A DNA stretch of 64,000 nucleotides from Paenibacillus sp. FSL R10-2782 (GTDB lineage: Bacteria > Bacillota > Bacilli > Paenibacillales > Paenibacillaceae): assembly GCF_038592985.1 (NCBI RefSeq), contig NZ_CP151951.1, forward strand, positions 48,501 to 112,500. The letters run 5' to 3'. Positions 27,463 through 35,949 of the stretch are shown here, one piece after another; the stretch's first letter is position 1; every line of letters starts with the position of its first letter. Under the pieces are notes generated by a model, which saw nothing but the letters and a program-made list of their open reading frames with translations, did not search any database and was not told the DNA's origin. Both the position numbers and the translations under genes were made by a program.

Positions 27463-27939
27463 ATGAGCGATAAAGAAGTCATTCTGACACAGGAAGGTCT
27501 TAGAAAGCTCGAAGATGAGCTTGAGAACTTAAAGTCTGTCAAACGCCGTGAAGTGGCGGAACGGATTAAGGTAGCTATCGGATACGGGGATATCAGTGAA
27601 AACTCCGAGTATGAGGATGCGAAGAATGAGCAGGCTTTCATTGAAGGCCGTGTCATTACACTGGAAAAAATGCTACGCAATGCCCGTATTATCAATAGTG
27701 ATGAAATTGAAACCGATGTTGTGGGAGTAGGCGCAACCGTGACTGTTGAGGATATGGAATTCGGAGATGTTACAGAGTATGCGATCGTAGGTTCAGCTGA
27801 ATCGGACCCGCTCCAGAATAAAATCTCCAATGAAAGTCCGCTTGGCAAGGCAATGCTCGGTAAGAAAAAAGGAACTGTTGTGGATGTCACTGTTCCAGCA
27901 GGTGTTATACAATATAAAATCGTGGATATCAAAAAATAA
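27463..27939 (+). CDS. greA: Transcription elongation factor GreA
   Basis: A 158-residue GreA (B. subtilis 157). The N-terminal coiled coil (about residues 1-75) has [17 protein letters not shown] and the acidic tip [17 protein letters not shown] that reaches the RNA polymerase active site. The C-terminal FKBP-like domain ends with [23 protein letters not shown]. It stimulates RNA cleavage in stalled polymerase. The ATG at 27463 follows ACAGGAGAA; an in-frame ATG at 27442 lies before that site. Confidence 0.96.
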   Translation: MSDKEVILTQEGLRKLEDELENLKSVKRREVAERIKVAIGYGDISENSEYEDAKNEQAFIEGRVITLEKMLRNARIINSDEIETDVVGVGATVTVEDMEFGDVTEYAIVGSAESDPLQNKISNESPLGKAMLGKKKGTVVDVTVPAGVIQYKIVDIKK

Positions 27940-27962
27940 GACACGGACTTTGGAATTGAATG

Positions 27963-27991
27963 TAAAAGCTTCCTTGGGGAAGCTTTTTTTC
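27963..27991 (+). terminator. Intrinsic terminator after greA
   Basis: AAAAGCTTCC, loop TTGG, GGAAGCTTTT followed by T-run and CTCT. Perfect stem. Confidence 0.92.
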
Positions 27992-28040
27992 TCTACACCC
28001 GGACGGACCCCGGCCCGTCTATTCATATTGAAGGAGCTGA

Positions 28041-29576
<1,536 letters not shown>

Positions 29577-29593
29577 CATAACATTATGAATAT

Positions 29594-29634
29594 AGAGGAT
29601 CAGCCGGGCTTCCCGTGTCTTGTTCCTCTTTTTC
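29594..29634 (+). terminator. Probable intrinsic terminator after lysS
   Basis: AGAGGATCAGCCGGG pairs with internal bulges to CCCGTGTCTTGTTCCTCT, loop CTT, followed by TTTTTC. Confidence 0.65.
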
Positions 29635-29662
29635 ATAAGAACGGATGGAGAGAAGACTTCTA

Positions 29663-31003
29663 ATGAAACGCAGCGTCAAGCTTGCCCGGTTTGCGTCGTC
29701 GCCTCCTTTTATATTGGTCATCGGATACTTGCTGATTATTGCATTGGGTACTTTGCTGTTGATGCTTCCTATTTCCAATCATAGTGGATATACTCCACAT
29801 TGGATTGATTCGCTGTTTACGTCCGTGTCCGCTGCTTGTGTCACCGGATTAGTCGTAGTAGACGTTAATTCAACTTATACGATGTTTGGAGAAACGGTTA
29901 TCATGGTACTGATGCAGTTGGGCGGTCTGGGTTTTATGACCCTGGCGACCTTGTTTGCATTGCTGCTGGGGCGACGGCTATCGTTGAAGGATCGGCTGCT
30001 GCTAAAGGAAGCGATTAATGCCGATAGCATGGAAGGAATTGTGCGCATTATTCGCAAGGTGTTGATTTTCTCTTTTACCATTGAGGCGATAGCTGCCGTA
30101 GTCATGGCTTTGCGGTGGATGAGGGAGATGCCCGTCGGACAAGCGATATACTACGGAATATTTCATTCGATATCTCTTTTTAATAACGGGGGATTTGACT
30201 TGTTCGGAAGTAGCTTCCAACGGTATGCCGGAGATTTTGTGTTCAATATAATTGCATCTGTGCTTGTCATTTCAGGGGGATTGGGCTTTCTTGTACTAAG
30301 TGATCTGTTCGATTTTCGCCGCACCCGGAGACTGAGTCTTCACTCTAAAATGGTGTTAAGTGTATCGGGTACGCTTATTGTGCTTGGGGCGCTGGTTATA
30401 TTCATTTTTGAGTTTACCAATGCTCGTACCCTGGGTTCACTGAATTGGGGGGGCAAAATATACGCTTCTGTCTTTCAATCCGTATCTACACGATCCTCAG
30501 GAACAAGCACAATAGATATCAGCGGCTTGAGGCAGGCCAGTCAATTCTTTATCATGCTGTTGATGATTATCGGAGCTTCGCCAGGCTCTACCGGGGGAGG
30601 AATCAAAACGACTACGTTCCTGCTGATGGTTGGCGCTCTAATTGCCGTCATGCGAGGACAGAAGGAAATTGTGTTCTTCCGCCATAGGGTTCCCAACGAC
30701 ATCATGATGCGAGCGCTGACCATTATTATACTTGCGCTATTTATATTCTCGATTGTGGTTATGCTGCTCTTAATGACAGAGGATGCACCCTTCCTTTCCC
30801 TTGCATTTGAGGCGGCTTCCGCCATCGGAACGGTAGGGTTGTCTGTAGGAGTGACGCCAGGGTTGTCTGACGCAGGCAAGCTGATCATTTGTGTGACCAT
30901 GTTTATTGGTCGAATTGGTCCTCTTACGATTGCTTATGCTCTTCGTCCGCGTTCGACCAAGACGTTGTACCGACGTCCCGAAGGGCATATCGTAATTGGA
31001 TAG
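29663..31003 (+). CDS. ktrB: Potassium uptake transporter, KtrB/TrkH family
   Basis: A 446-residue membrane protein with the fourfold M1-P-M2 design of Trk/Ktr/HKT transporters. Four pore loops with selectivity-filter glycines can be read: AACVTGLVV, FNNGGFDLF, STRSSGTSTI and SAIGTVGLSVG. The intramembrane gate-like loop ASPGSTGGGIKTTT is also present. It should import K+ with a KtrA/KtrC-type RCK subunit, which is not in the window. KtrB and KtrD cannot be told apart here. The ATG at 29663 follows GGAGAGAAG; an ATG at 29645 is an alternative. Confidence 0.9.
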   Translation: MKRSVKLARFASSPPFILVIGYLLIIALGTLLLMLPISNHSGYTPHWIDSLFTSVSAACVTGLVVVDVNSTYTMFGETVIMVLMQLGGLGFMTLATLFALLLGRRLSLKDRLLLKEAINADSMEGIVRIIRKVLIFSFTIEAIAAVVMALRWMREMPVGQAIYYGIFHSISLFNNGGFDLFGSSFQRYAGDFVFNIIASVLVISGGLGFLVLSDLFDFRRTRRLSLHSKMVLSVSGTLIVLGALVIFIFEFTNARTLGSLNWGGKIYASVFQSVSTRSSGTSTIDISGLRQASQFFIMLLMIIGASPGSTGGGIKTTTFLLMVGALIAVMRGQKEIVFFRHRVPNDIMMRALTIIILALFIFSIVVMLLLMTEDAPFLSLAFEAASAIGTVGLSVGVTPGLSDAGKLIICVTMFIGRIGPLTIAYALRPRSTKTLYRRPEGHIVIG

Positions 31004-31014
31004 CTCAATAGTAT

Positions 31015-31060
31015 AAAAAGCTGCACCCGTGCTTGATTGACACGGGTGCAGCTTTTTTTT
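31015..31060 (+). terminator. Strong intrinsic terminator after ktrB
   Basis: AAAAAGCTGCACCCGTG, loop CTTGATTGA, CACGGGTGCAGCTTTTTTTT: a perfect 17-bp stem including the A/T tract. It separates the housekeeping block from the boundary zone. Confidence 0.95.
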
Positions 31061-31136
31061 CATTTTGCATCATCATCGTATAATGTGCAGCATATCATGA
31101 AAAGTATCCAATTTGAGAAAATGAGACAAAATGGAC

Positions 31137-31165
31137 TTGACACAGACTATTTTTTTGTATAAAAA
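31137..31165 (+). promoter_or_regulatory. Candidate promoter for the small membrane-protein gene
   Basis: TTGACA (31137-31142) followed after 17 nt by TAAAAA (31160-31165), or after 15 nt by TATAAA. A second AT-rich stretch with TATAAT-like words lies at 31210-31235. The 240 bp between the terminator and the gene are otherwise empty. Confidence 0.45.
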
Positions 31166-31299
31166 AAGGCTATTTGTTTCCTTTTATGTAATTATAGACA
31201 AAATACTAGGAATATAATGTATAATATTGTATGATAGTGGGCATGAAAGGGGGATAGCTGAGGGGAATACCAATTTCATTTTGAAAGGAATTATCTATT

Positions 31300-31827
31300 A
31301 TGTATTTATTTATTATTAGTGCTGAAGTTTTATTCTGGGTTTTTGTTGTTGCAGGGTTGATCGCTAGATATATGTTTGGCTTAAAGAAATTAGGCGGTCT
31401 TCTTTTACTGTGTACTCCTATTATTGATGTCCTGTTACTGATTGCGGTGTTTATCACGGTGAGCAGCGGCATGGAGATTACGACCGCTACTGGCCTGGCG
31501 GCTTGCTATCTTGGCATTACGGTGGCATTTGGTCATAGGTTAATTAAATGGGCAGATGTGCGGTTCTCTCATTGGTTTGGCAAGGGGCCGAAGCCCGAAC
31601 GCAAATATGGCGCTGCTCATGCAAAAGAGGAACGGACGGGGTGGTTGCTTCATCTGTTGGGCTGGGTCATCGGTAACGCGCTGCTTCTCGCCATCATTGT
31701 GTATGTAGATGATCCACAGCGTACGGTTTCCTTGGAAGGCATTATGAGTACATGGGCAATTGTTCTGGTAATCGATTTTATTGTTTCCTTTAGCTATACT
31801 TTGGCTCCAAAGAAAAATAAGGCGTAG
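31300..31827 (+). CDS. Small integral membrane protein of unknown function
   Basis: A 175-residue protein with about five hydrophobic segments: residues 3-24, 32-52, 58-78, 112-134 and 145-166. A basic loop (90-110, GKGPKPERKYGAAHAKEER) lies between the third and fourth, and the tail is PKKNKA. It resembles the uncharacterised Bacillus YmcC-type membrane proteins in size and layout, but this is a recollection, not a search. GAAAGGAAT precedes the ATG. It is the last ordinary gene before the lipopeptide operon, same strand, with no clear terminator behind it. A link to lipopeptide tolerance is possible but unsupported. Confidence 0.7.
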   Translation: MYLFIISAEVLFWVFVVAGLIARYMFGLKKLGGLLLLCTPIIDVLLLIAVFITVSSGMEITTATGLAACYLGITVAFGHRLIKWADVRFSHWFGKGPKPERKYGAAHAKEERTGWLLHLLGWVIGNALLLAIIVYVDDPQRTVSLEGIMSTWAIVLVIDFIVSFSYTLAPKKNKA

Positions 31828-31868
31828 CCCTCAGCACACTAGGATGAAATAAGAACGAGCAATCAGGA

Positions 31869-32016
31869 TGTTCAAATCGGAAGGGACATTGATGGTAAAA
31901 AATGAAGTTGTCACTTCCGGTAGTTTGCTGAGTTTTTATACTACACTCGCTTTGACAGTCACCTCATTGTTGCCTCTCTACCTTTTCACTCGTATGGATT
32001 CCTTCCGATTTGAACA
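31869..32016 (+). repeat. 16-bp inverted repeat enclosing a small ORF
   Basis: TGTTCAAATCGGAAGG (31869-31884) is the exact reverse complement of CCTTCCGATTTGAACA (32001-32016), with 116 bp between. The left arm contains the Shine-Dalgarno of the 48-codon ORF and the right arm lies in its 3' coding part, so pairing in RNA would hide that site. The right arm also overlaps a second perfect hairpin, GAACACAT-GCATG-ATGTGTTC (32012-32032), so the two structures exclude each other at GAACA. A small mobile-element remnant is the alternative; no target duplication was seen. Confidence 0.75.
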
Positions 32017-32038
32017 CATGCATGATGTGTTCTCCTGA
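31892..32038 (+). CDS. Candidate small membrane peptide, 48 residues
   Basis: ATG at 31892 to TGA at 32036-32038. GGAAGGGA lies 5 nt before the ATG. The peptide has a short polar N-terminus (MVKNEVVTSG), one strongly hydrophobic stretch of about 22 residues (12-33, ending SLLPLYLF), then a charged tail (RMDSFRFEHMHDVFS). This is the layout of a single-span small membrane protein. It starts 64 nt after the preceding membrane-protein gene. No family is recognised, and a chance ORF of this size is quite possible; the good ribosome-binding site and membrane span favour a real one. Confidence 0.45.
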   Translation: MVKNEVVTSGSLLSFYTTLALTVTSLLPLYLFTRMDSFRFEHMHDVFS

Positions 32039-32121
32039 CCTTTTTAAGAAGGAGAGTAATACGACAATTTTTTTACGTTAATGATAGGGTCCAGCGTATG
32101 TTGGTTAGTGCTGGGTAATGG

Positions 32122-32211
32122 CAGGACAAGATATCGTATGGAGCGCGCTTGCATTCTCGAAGGAATTGGGCCTGTGATTACAGCCGAATTCATCCGCGGT
32201 ATCATGTCCTG
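32122..32211 (+). repeat. Nested stem-loop upstream of fusG
   Basis: Outer arms CAGGACAAGATATCG (32122-32136) and CGGTATCATGTCCTG (32197-32211) pair at 13 of 15 positions plus one G-U. Inside, GAATTGGGCCTGT (32163-32175) pairs with ACAGCCGAATTC (32180-32191) around a GATT loop with one bulge. Together they would make a 90-nt RNA hairpin. No T-run follows, so it is not a plain terminator. It fits a structured noncoding RNA or leader element, or a decayed mobile element. Confidence 0.6.
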
Positions 32212-32261
32212 TAAATGTTTATGAATTTTAGATGGATTCCTGTATTTGCCTAAAACGTGGC

Positions 32262-32293
32262 TTGTTTAACTTTGGCAACTAACATGATAATAT
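32262..32293 (+). promoter_or_regulatory. Candidate promoter of the fus operon
   Basis: Two overlapping readings: TTGTTT (32262-32267), 18 nt, GATAAT (32286-32291); or TTAACT (32266-32271), 16 nt, TAATAT (32288-32293) with an extended-10 TG at 32285-32286. Transcription would begin near 32299, giving a leader of about 85 nt to the GTG of fusG. Confidence 0.5.
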
Positions 32294-32305
32294 TCCAGAA
32301 AAGAT

Positions 32306-32325
32306 TACATATGTCTATATATGTA
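32306..32325 (+). promoter_or_regulatory. Dyad just downstream of the fus promoter
   Basis: TACATAT, 6 nt, ATATGTA: a perfect 7-bp inverted repeat placed at about +7 to +26 of the predicted transcript, where a repressor could act. The DNA is AT-rich, which also suits AbrB, reported in the literature to control fusaricidin genes. Binding protein unknown. Confidence 0.4.
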
Positions 32326-32345
32326 GGCATACGAAATTAAGTTGT

Positions 32346-32360
32346 TTTTTTGTCGAAAAA
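32346..32360 (+). promoter_or_regulatory. Spo0A-box-like site before fusG
   Basis: TGTCGAA (32351-32357) is an exact match to the Spo0A core, inside TTTTTTGTCGAAAAA. It lies about 25 nt before the fusG start and downstream of the predicted promoter, the arrangement used for repression in B. subtilis abrB. A 7-mer match alone is expected several times in a window this size, so position and T/A flanks carry the argument. Confidence 0.45.
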
Positions 32361-32383
32361 TGTAAATGAGAAAGGTGGTTTCT

Positions 32384-33154
32384 GTGGCAGCACTGCTGAG
32401 TGGTAAGAACGTTTTGATTATGGGCGTGGCTAATAACAGGAGTATTGCCTGGGGGACAGCCCAATCTTTAGCTGCTGAAGGAGCAAGGCTCATTTTTACT
32501 TACGAAAATGAGAGGGTCGCAGATCGGGTGCTAAAGCTCGTTGAAACGATTCCGGGGTCCATTGTCTGTCCCTGTAATGTACAAAGCGATGAAGAACTAG
32601 ATGCACTGGCGGATTTTCTAAAGGAGAAAGTAGGCGTCCTGCATGGTTATTTTCACAGTGTTGCCTATGCTAAGGCTGAGGATTTGGACGGCCTGTTCGT
32701 CGACACTTCTCGCGAGGGATTCGCCATTGCTCAAGAAATTAGTGCCTATTCTTTGGCTGCTGTTTCCCGACGAGTTTACCCGCTGATGACGGAGGGTGGA
32801 AGTATCGTCACCATGACGTATATTGGCGCAGAACGAGCGATCAAGAATTACAACGTTATGGGTGTGGCGAAGGCTTCACTGGAAGCAAGCATGCGCTATC
32901 TGTCGAACGATCTGGGTACTTATGGTATTCGTGTCAATGCGATTTCGGCTGGTCCCATACGGACTTTGGCCGCATATGGAATTAAGGATTTTAGCACGAT
33001 GCTAAAGCATATTGAAGAGACGACGCCCCTACGCAAGACGGTCGACACGTCCGAAGTTGGAGATACTGCGTTATTCCTATTTTCCCATTTATCGAGAGGC
33101 ATTACGGGAGAAGTTATCCATGTTGATGCAGGGTACCATATTACGGGGATGTAA
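32384..33154 (+). CDS. fusG: FusG, NADH-dependent enoyl-ACP reductase (FabI-like)
   Basis: A 256-residue FabI. Motifs: LLSGKNVLIMGVANNRSIAWGTAQSLA for NAD binding, then catalytic Tyr146 and Tyr156 and Lys163 in NYNVMGVAKASLE, and the nucleotide loop RVNAISAGPIRTLAA. The GTG at 32384, 6 nt after AAAGGTGG, is preferred to the ATG at 32366 because it puts Tyr146, Tyr156 and Lys163 at exactly the E. coli FabI numbers. It should reduce the enoyl intermediate in each elongation round of the lipid tail. First gene of the seven-gene operon; the symbol follows published fusaricidin naming from memory. Confidence 0.88.
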   Translation: MAALLSGKNVLIMGVANNRSIAWGTAQSLAAEGARLIFTYENERVADRVLKLVETIPGSIVCPCNVQSDEELDALADFLKEKVGVLHGYFHSVAYAKAEDLDGLFVDTSREGFAIAQEISAYSLAAVSRRVYPLMTEGGSIVTMTYIGAERAIKNYNVMGVAKASLEASMRYLSNDLGTYGIRVNAISAGPIRTLAAYGIKDFSTMLKHIEETTPLRKTVDTSEVGDTALFLFSHLSRGITGEVIHVDAGYHITGM

Positions 33155-33166
33155 GGAGGGAACGCT

Positions 33167-34627
33167 GTGCTTGTTACGCATACCGATTGCCGTATTATCT
33201 CACCTGAAGGGATTATGACAAGGGAGCGTCTGGTGCGGGATGTTACGATCTTCTCCCGTATGTTGGCTCTCCGGGGAATTCCTGAAGAAGGCAGAGTGAT
33301 TCTGAAAGCGGCCAATTCTTATTATTTTGTTGTGTCTCTGTTCTCCCTGTGCAACATTGCTGTTTCGGTGACTGTAGTGGACGAGCAGACCGTGCTTGAT
33401 GAAATAGCTCAAATTTACGACGAAGCGGGTGCCTGCTGTATCCTGACCGATTGCGATCCAGGACTTTCTCATGCTTCTGTTATTCTGATTCAAGATCTAA
33501 TCCAAGAAGAAGCAGTACACCCACATTGGGTTGGAGAGCCGGAAATCCATGGCATCGACTTTAACAAGTGGTGCGAGAGATCGGATGCTCTCATTCTGTA
33601 TTCTTCAGGTACGACGGGAAAACCCAAGGGAATCGTGAAAGCTGGATCAGCCTTCATGGACAATATCAGGCATTCTATACACGCCATGAACTACCTGCCG
33701 TCTGACCATATGCTCCCCGTTGTACCGTTTTCTCACTTCTATGGTATTTCACTCATCTTCTCCTGGTGGTTAACCTCATGTTCTCTCATCATTTGCAATC
33801 CCAAAAACCTCTGGAGCGTCATTGCAAGTATTACGAAGGACCGGGCGACGGTCGTAGACGCTAACCCCTCGGCTTTTTACACCTTGTTGCGCATGCTAAA
33901 CCGAAAACCCGAACAACTGGAAATGGTCAAGGAATCTCACGTGCGCATGTGGTGCGTAGGCGGTTCTCCACTTACCCAAGACCTCGAAGAGAAATTTAAC
34001 AACATATTTGGACAGCCCTTGCTGAATGGTTACGGCCTTTCTGAATTAGGCAACGTTACGCTGGGAACGCTGGAGTGCCCACGAGGTTGTGGCAAGCCGT
34101 TGCCGGGTGTGGATCTAAAAATACTAGACGCTGCTGGCGAGCAGCAGGCGGACGGCAGCGTAGGCGAAGTGTGGATACGCAGCGCCGGATGCATGGAAGG
34201 CTACCTGAATCGTCCAGACCTGACGCAGTCGGTCCTACAGGACGGCTGGTTCAAGACGGGCGATCTGGGCTACCTGGATGACGAAATGCTGTATGTCATT
34301 GGTCGCAGCGGTAAGACGGTCAATCGGATGGGTTATATGGTATCTCCGGTCTATATCGAGGATCGGATTGGTTCGCTAGGTTACCGATCCTGTGTGATTA
34401 CCTTGGAGGACGAGGCGAAGGGAACATTGCTTGTTGCATTCATCGAAGGCGAATCCTCACAGGCCTTGTCTGTACTCCGCAAAGAGATGAATCGGGTACT
34501 TCCTTCATACATGTTTCCCGATCTTTTGCTTCCGCTCGCCCATTTTCCTTTAAATCGCAATGGAAAAGTAGATCGACTGGAGATGGAGCACATTGCCCTG
34601 GAGAAAGCTGCTTCTCGCAAAGTGTAA
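33167..34627 (+). CDS. fusF: FusF, acyl-activating (AMP-forming) ligase
   Basis: A 486-residue member of the ANL superfamily, somewhat shorter than most acyl-CoA synthetases. Visible: the P-loop [46 protein letters not shown], and the C-terminal PLNRNGKVDR with the catalytic lysine. No carrier domain is fused. It probably activates the guanidino-acid starter or the finished fatty acid as a CoA or ACP ester; which one cannot be read from the sequence. GTG start 6 nt after AAGGAGGG, 12 nt after fusG. A 98-nt gap follows, with no clear promoter in it. Confidence 0.85.
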   Translation: MLVTHTDCRIISPEGIMTRERLVRDVTIFSRMLALRGIPEEGRVILKAANSYYFVVSLFSLCNIAVSVTVVDEQTVLDEIAQIYDEAGACCILTDCDPGLSHASVILIQDLIQEEAVHPHWVGEPEIHGIDFNKWCERSDALILYSSGTTGKPKGIVKAGSAFMDNIRHSIHAMNYLPSDHMLPVVPFSHFYGISLIFSWWLTSCSLIICNPKNLWSVIASITKDRATVVDANPSAFYTLLRMLNRKPEQLEMVKESHVRMWCVGGSPLTQDLEEKFNNIFGQPLLNGYGLSELGNVTLGTLECPRGCGKPLPGVDLKILDAAGEQQADGSVGEVWIRSAGCMEGYLNRPDLTQSVLQDGWFKTGDLGYLDDEMLYVIGRSGKTVNRMGYMVSPVYIEDRIGSLGYRSCVITLEDEAKGTLLVAFIEGESSQALSVLRKEMNRVLPSYMFPDLLLPLAHFPLNRNGKVDRLEMEHIALEKAASRKV

Positions 34628-34725
34628 GTATTGAGTAAACGGAGGCCCTATCTGGTTTATAAAGTATCCTAGCAGAAAGAAAAGTTGTTTACCAAAAACT
34701 GCATTTAGGAAAGGGAGAGTGCAAC

Positions 34726-35949
34726 ATGAGTATGAATCCGGAACTGGCAAAAAACACGCTTTTTTTGGAAAGGCATGAAGCAATTCTAAAGTGCCTTAAT
34801 TATTTGATTGAGCATCGGCAGGAAGTGATGGATATTCTCACCCAATTTTCATCCTATCGGGCCGCCAATGCAGAAATTGATTCCACCATCCTCACACTTC
34901 AAGGTGCTTTACAAGAAGTGCAGACCTATCAGCCAAGCTTGCAACGATCTATGGCTGTATTTATGCCCTCCAACGTCGTTTTATACTCCTATGCATTATA
35001 CCTCTTGATTCCGTCCCTTTACGTTGAGAATATAGACTTTCGTCCTTCTTCTCACGTAAACGAGTACGTCAACATGCTGCATGAAAAGCTCCAGGCTGTA
35101 CATGGATTACCCATCTATATTCGTAAGGTTAGCCAGAGAGTTTTCATGGAAAATTCCGTTTTGCCAGCTGATATTGTGGTGTTCACGGGGAGCTATACCA
35201 ATGCGGAGAAAATCAAAAAACAGATTCGAAAAGAACAGCTCTACATCTTTTACGGACAAGGGATAAATCCTTTCATCATTGGACCTGATGCCGATTTGGA
35301 GCTGGCGGTTGCCGATGTGATCCGAATGAGATTGTTCAATTCTGGACAGGACTGCCTGGGACCAGACATCATTCTGGTGCATCAAGATGTGACGGAGAAT
35401 TTTAAAAACTTGCTAATTGAGCGGCTTGACCAACTGGTGTTTGGAGCCAACAATGATCCGAACGCGAGCTATTCCCCTATTTTCTATAAAGACACGCTGT
35501 ATTCGGTTTCGGAATATTTTAATACGAACGATAAGTTTATTATTTACGGCGGTGGCATTGATTTTCGTACGAAAAAGATGGAGCCGACGATTGTATATAG
35601 CGAGCTAGATCAGGATTTGGAGATTATTGAGTATTTTTCACCGGTCTTCAACGTGGTTAGCTACCGAGACGACGAGCAGCTAATCAAGCGTATTTCGTCC
35701 AGTTATTTCAGTGAACGTGCGATGGGCTGCAGCTTGTACGGTTCTGAGCATCTGAGTGATGTTCTTCGAAAGAAGCACACGTTGACCATTAATCAGACGC
35801 TTGAGGATGTGGATCAGGGCAATAAGCCCTTTGGTGGCTATGGCACAATGTCGAACTATATTTTTTACGATTTTAAGCTCGTTTCGAAGCCCATTTTGAT
35901 TTCAGAAATTGTCGCAGAATATTTGTCGGAAAAGAGGAGTTTGGTATGA
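34726..35949 (+). CDS. fusE: FusE, aldehyde-dehydrogenase-fold protein (acyl-CoA reductase-like)
   Basis: A 407-residue protein with ALDH-superfamily signs: VVFTGSYTNAEKIKKQ (cofactor turn), NSGQDCLGPDIILVHQDV with a catalytic-type Cys210, and EIIEYFSPVFNVVSYRD near the end. The family's general-base segment (ELGGK) reads YFYGQGINPFII-like here, so the usual glutamate is absent. The first about 85 residues do not show the usual N-terminal ALDH motifs. An acyl reductase (LuxC-like) or a thioester-handling role is more likely than aldehyde oxidation. Start after AAAGGGAGAG; the stop overlaps fusD (ATGA). Confidence 0.75.
   Translation: MSMNPELAKNTLFLERHEAILKCLNYLIEHRQEVMDILTQFSSYRAANAEIDSTILTLQGALQEVQTYQPSLQRSMAVFMPSNVVLYSYALYLLIPSLYVENIDFRPSSHVNEYVNMLHEKLQAVHGLPIYIRKVSQRVFMENSVLPADIVVFTGSYTNAEKIKKQIRKEQLYIFYGQGINPFIIGPDADLELAVADVIRMRLFNSGQDCLGPDIILVHQDVTENFKNLLIERLDQLVFGANNDPNASYSPIFYKDTLYSVSEYFNTNDKFIIYGGGIDFRTKKMEPTIVYSELDQDLEIIEYFSPVFNVVSYRDDEQLIKRISSSYFSERAMGCSLYGSEHLSDVLRKKHTLTINQTLEDVDQGNKPFGGYGTMSNYIFYDFKLVSKPILISEIVAEYLSEKRSLV

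Noticed and set aside
32081..32224. 47-codon ORF (MIGSSVCWLVLG..., ending in CKCL) upstream of fusG
   Set aside because: It has no Shine-Dalgarno at a usable distance (the nearest purine run is 26 nt away) and is explained by the nested hairpin it overlaps. Cysteines at the end gave a passing thought of a peptide precursor, but nothing supports it.
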